From Pseudolysinimonas yzui (lineage in GTDB: Bacteria; Actinomycetota; Actinomycetes; Actinomycetales; Microbacteriaceae): a stretch of 64,000 nucleotides of DNA. The first letter of the stretch is position 1, and each line of letters begins with the position of its first letter. The stretch covers positions 124,001 to 188,000 of the forward strand of contig NZ_BNAI01000001.1 in NCBI RefSeq assembly GCF_014653215.1, given 5' to 3'. A model generated the notes under the pieces. It worked only from the letters and a program-made list of their open reading frames with translations, had not been told where the DNA came from and did no database searches. A program made the translations under genes and the position numbers. Below are positions 61,262 to 64,000 of this stretch, piece after piece.

Positions 61262-62508
61262 CGCCCCACCCGTTCGCGCAGCCGCGCCACCAGCTCGCGC
61301 TCGTCGGCATCGACCAGGGAATAGTCGCGCACGACGACCCTGCCGTCGACGATCACGTGCCGGGGGCGGCGGCCGGGGGCGGCCCAGAGCAGCCCGGCGA
61401 GAGGATCGGCGACGCCCGCGTCGGCGACTCCGGAGACATCCCAGACGCAGAGGTCGCCCGCCGCTCCCGCGCCGAGGTGACCCAGGTCGTCGCGCCCGAG
61501 GCCCGCCGCGGATCCCCGGGTCGCCATCGTCAGCACGTCGCGCGCCGGGAGTTGCGGGCCGACGAGTGCGGAGACCTGCATCGCGAGCCGCGCGTCGGCG
61601 AGCAGATGCCCGGCATCGTTCGACCCGCCGCCGCTCGTGCCCAGGCCCACCGTCACCCCCGCATCCCGGAGTGCCGCGACGGGGGCGACGCCCCAGCCCA
61701 TCGGCACGTCGCAGCCCGGCGCGTGCGTCGCCGTCACGCCCGCGGATGCCAGCCGCGCGATCTCGGCGGGCGTCACGTCGCACAGGTGGGCGAGGGTCAC
61801 GTCGGGGGCGAGCCAGCCCCACTCCTCGAGCAGGTCGAGGGGCCGCTTGCCGTATTTCTCGGCGGCGACGCGCACGTCGACCTGCTCGTTCGACTGGGTG
61901 CGACGGCGCAGGCCGTGCCGGGCGGCGACTTCGGCGAACACCTCGAAGGTCTCGCGGGAGTCGGAGTGCACGCCCGCCGGCCCGACCGCGAGCTGTAGCA
62001 TCCCGTCTGTCGTGCGGGGAGCCAGCGCGGTCGCGATCGCGTCGGCGCTCGCCCCCGCCTCCTGCGGGTCGTCACGCGCACTGCCGCGCACGAAGACCAG
62101 GCGGCCCCCCAGGGCGAGGGCGGCGTCGGCGACGGCGGTGGCGATCCCCACGGTGTCGTCCGTGGAGAGGCCGGCGGGCCAGGTGAGGTGATGGTCGGCG
62201 ACCGTCGTGACCCCGCAGAGCAGCCCCTCGGCGACGCCGACGCTCGCGGCGAGCCCCGCGAGTTCCGGGTCGACTCCTGCCGCGGAGTAGGCCGCCGCCA
62301 TCGCGGGCAGCCAGTCGCTCATCGGCACCCCGCGGGTGTCCGGCAGGGTGCGGAACGCCGACTGCAACAGGTGGTGGTGCGCGTTCACCAGGCCGGGGGT
62401 GACGACGCATCCCGACGCGTCGAGGCTCCCTTCGCCGGCAACCTCCAGGTCGCCCGAAGTCTCGACACCCGGCTCGATCAGGATCGCGGTGGCATCGTGG
62501 ATGATCAC
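61258..62508 (-). CDS. 8-oxoguanine deaminase / AtzB-type amidohydrolase
   Basis: This 416-residue metal-dependent hydrolase has VTPGLVNAHHHLLQSAFRTLP (HxH), TVADHHLTWPAG, HLCDVTPAEI and GLGTSGGGSNDAGHL with the metal Asp-equivalent. The close pattern is that of 8-oxoguanine deaminase, which gives urate, and of hydroxyatrazine ethylaminohydrolase. In this region the 8-oxoguanine reading, feeding urate directly into uricase, is favoured. GTG 62508 is preceded 6 bases upstream by CAGGAT. Confidence 0.83.
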   Translation of the reverse strand: MIIHDATAILIEPGVETSGDLEVAGEGSLDASGCVVTPGLVNAHHHLLQSAFRTLPDTRGVPMSDWLPAMAAAYSAAGVDPELAGLAASVGVAEGLLCGVTTVADHHLTWPAGLSTDDTVGIATAVADAALALGGRLVFVRGSARDDPQEAGASADAIATALAPRTTDGMLQLAVGPAGVHSDSRETFEVFAEVAARHGLRRRTQSNEQVDVRVAAEKYGKRPLDLLEEWGWLAPDVTLAHLCDVTPAEIARLASAGVTATHAPGCDVPMGWGVAPVAALRDAGVTVGLGTSGGGSNDAGHLLADARLAMQVSALVGPQLPARDVLTMATRGSAAGLGRDDLGHLGAGAAGDLCVWDVSGVADAGVADPLAGLLWAAPGRRPRHVIVDGRVVVRDYSLVDADERELVARLRERVGR

Positions 62509-62700
62509 GCCGCGATCCTGCCAGCCGGATGTGTCGGGCGTGTGTCGCTGGTCAGGCCGGAGCCAGCCGCCCGTCGACTGGGCGCGTCCCCTCGGTCCAC
62601 TGCGGGGTCATCTCGAAGCGGGCGATCCGCCAAGTCTCGACCGCATCCGCACGCAGTGAGCCGAAACACCGTCGACATCCGCGCGGCGTAGCCTCACGGC

Positions 62701-63627
62701 ATGCTCGAGATCGCCGCGCGACTGCTGCCCCGGCTGGATGCCGGCGCATCCCTCGTCGTCGTGACCGCCATCGGGGTCGACGGCAGCATGCCGCGCACCC
62801 TCGGCACGTCGATGTCGTGGGACGGCTCCGCCGCCATCGGATCGATCGCGGGCGGCTGCATCGAGGGGGCGATCGTCGAGGTCGCCGAGCGGGTGCTCGA
62901 CGACGGCCGCACCCGCGTCGTGTCGTTCGGGGTCTCCGACGAGGCCGCGTTCGGCGTCGGTCTCGCCTGCGGCGGCGAGATCCGGCTGCACCTCGGCGTC
63001 GTGCGCCCGACCGACGCGGTCGTTCAACTGCTGCGGGATGCCGCGGCCGGCGCCCCGACATCGGTTGCGTTGACCGACCACGGCTTCGCCGTTGCGGCAT
63101 CTGACCCGCTCTTCGTCGACGCCGTCGAACCGCCGGCCCGCATGATCATCGTCGGCGCGATGGAGTTCTCGGCGGCCCTGTCCGCGGCTGCCCAGGTGCT
63201 CGGCTACGCCGTCACCGTCGTCGACCCGCGCGAGGTGTTCACGACTCCCGAGCGGTTCCCCGGCGCCGACCTGGTGGTCGAGTGGCCCCCGGACTTCCTC
63301 GCCCGCACCCCGATCGATGACCGCACCGTGATCTGCCACCTCGGCCACGACGACCGGTACGACGCCGACCTGCTCGCGATCGCTCTCGCCTCACCCGCCG
63401 CCTACGTCGGGGCGATGGGCTCCCGCCGCACCACCGACGCGCGCCGCGTCGAACTCGACGCCCGCGGGGTCGACCATTCCCGGTTGCACGCCCCGATCGG
63501 CCTCGACCTCGGCGCCACGACCCCCGAGCAGACGGCGGTGTCGATCCTGGCCGAGATCCTCGCCACCACATCGGGCCGCCTCCCCGAACCCCTCCGAGCA
63601 ACCCAACGCCGCATCCGCCCCCAGTAG
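62701..63627 (+). CDS. xdhC: XdhC-family molybdenum cofactor insertion protein
   Basis: This 308-residue protein has the XdhC N-terminal fold (VVVTAIGVDGSMPRTLGTSM, IAGGCIEGAIVEVAERV) and a C-terminal NAD-binding-like domain (VIGLDLGATTPEQTAVSILAEI). It stabilises Mo cofactor, assists its sulfuration and loads it into xanthine dehydrogenase, whose large subunit ends just downstream on the other strand. ATG 62701 follows TAGCCT by 6 bases, so leaderless. Confidence 0.88.
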   Translation: MLEIAARLLPRLDAGASLVVVTAIGVDGSMPRTLGTSMSWDGSAAIGSIAGGCIEGAIVEVAERVLDDGRTRVVSFGVSDEAAFGVGLACGGEIRLHLGVVRPTDAVVQLLRDAAAGAPTSVALTDHGFAVAASDPLFVDAVEPPARMIIVGAMEFSAALSAAAQVLGYAVTVVDPREVFTTPERFPGADLVVEWPPDFLARTPIDDRTVICHLGHDDRYDADLLAIALASPAAYVGAMGSRRTTDARRVELDARGVDHSRLHAPIGLDLGATTPEQTAVSILAEILATTSGRLPEPLRATQRRIRPQ

Positions 63628-63657
63628 CCGCGGCGGTGGCGATCGAGCAACTGAGGA

Positions 63658-63730
63658 GGACTGATCCGCCGTTCGCGAGTCAATCGGGGTAGGGGTCCCC
63701 GCTCTTGACTCGCGAACGGCGGATCAGTCC
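63658..63730. repeat. Palindromic repeat family 1, copy 3
   Basis: The longest copy: 26-base perfect arms (63658-63683 with 63705-63730) around the shared GC-rich core. It lies between the convergent stops of xdhC and the xanthine dehydrogenase gene and overlaps the latter's final codons. The arms differ in sequence from those of copies 1 and 2 but remain fully paired. Confidence 0.85.
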
Positions 63731-64000
63731 GACCCCCCGAGCGCGAGCCTCCACACGCGATCACGCGAGATGGGGAGCGAGTACGGCCGGACCCCCAAGG
63801 CGTCCCGGATGGCGTTCGCGAGCGCCGGGGCGACCGGGTTGTACGGGGCTTCCGACATCGACTTGGCGCCGAGCGGGCCGAGCGGGTCGTGCGTTTCGGC
63901 GAACAGCACCTCGGTCGGCGGGATGTCGCCGATCTTCGGCACCCGGTAGTTGCGGAACGTCGACGTGGTGACCACGCCCTCCTCGACGAGCACCTCCTCG
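63724..64000 (-). CDS. Xanthine dehydrogenase large (molybdopterin) subunit, C-terminal fragment
   Basis: This is the last 91 residues of a molybdopterin-binding xanthine/aldehyde oxidase-type subunit: NYRVPKIGDIPPTEV, LFAETHDPLGPLGAKSMSEAPYNPVAPALANAIRDALG. The Glu in GAKSMSEAPYN is the catalytic-site Glu of the family. The rest is beyond the right edge. With xdhC beside it and the MocA-like gene, it forms the step xanthine to urate. Its final codons run into the palindromic repeat. Confidence 0.88.
   Translation of the reverse strand, partial: EEVLVEEGVVTTSTFRNYRVPKIGDIPPTEVLFAETHDPLGPLGAKSMSEAPYNPVAPALANAIRDALGVRPYSLPISRDRVWRLALGGSD

Noticed and set aside
62552-62653. Short minus-strand frame ending MTPQWTEGTRPVDG
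   Set aside because: It has a protein-like look but no start codon with a ribosome site or -10, and lies in the 192-base gap between two divergent genes; it may be a remnant but cannot be supported.

Overview
The window is high-GC DNA with dense antisense open frames, many GTG starts and several Actinobacteria-only small proteins (DUF3117, DUF3107, DUF222-HNH, AdnAB, mycobacterial-type DapD). This points to an actinobacterium, most likely family Microbacteriaceae; that placement is inferred from gene content alone.

Layout. 1-2.7 kb: EamA permease (cut by the left edge), a PlsC acyltransferase and an alditol/aldonolactone oxidase. 2.7-8.5 kb: a methoxy-aromatic/gallate-type catabolic cluster. 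It holds a LigM-like folate-dependent O-demethylase, an NAD(P) dehydrogenase and an FCD-GntR regulator on the minus strand, and a LigK-type aldolase, a GalD-type tautomerase and a vicinal-oxygen-chelate extradiol dioxygenase on the plus strand. Two perfect ATTGTCGACAAT operators lie in its promoters. 8.6-12.5 kb: an accessory patch with a four-gene cassette (unknown protein, possible ribbon-helix-helix protein, deoxyribosyltransferase/TIR-like protein, ImmA/IrrE metallopeptidase) that runs tail-to-tail into a RES/Xre-type toxin-antitoxin pair. 12.5-18 kb: dapD and dapE with an unrecognised gene between them, then a PIG-V-like mannosyltransferase, DUF3117, an O-methyltransferase and TatB. 18.2-24.2 kb: an aldehyde dehydrogenase and two GPH-type transporters flanking a PLP lyase. 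24.3-31.8 kb: the Mrp/DUF1003/MgtE-N-CBS operon, general stress protein, PepP, EEP hydrolase, PHP phosphoesterase and a lipoprotein. 31.9-36 kb: a second PlsC, a DUF222-HNH protein and a Fic protein. 36-46.7 kb: DEAD helicase, ferritin-like protein, DUF3107, the AdnA-AdnB helicase-nuclease and an MFS exporter.

46.7-64 kb is a purine-catabolism region: a MocA-like nucleotidyltransferase, OHCU decarboxylase, HIU hydrolase, guanine deaminase, uricase, allantoinase, 8-oxoguanine-type deaminase, XdhC and the end of a xanthine dehydrogenase large subunit. Guanine, xanthine and urate could be taken to allantoate with these genes. The guanine deaminase, uricase and allantoinase genes are the distal end of an apparent 11.4-kb minus-strand operon. 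That operon also carries an ABC importer, a second amidohydrolase, an SDR, an FAD oxidase, a creatininase-family hydrolase, a PNPOx-like flavoprotein and a MetF/MetV-like protein; the substrate of that half is unknown.

Across the window about twenty genes have a TANNNT-like hexamer 5-7 bases before the start codon and no clear ribosome-binding site, which suggests widespread leaderless transcription. Two families of intergenic palindromic repeats are present. In one, three copies share a conserved core while their long flanking arms differ in sequence, and within each copy the arms still pair.
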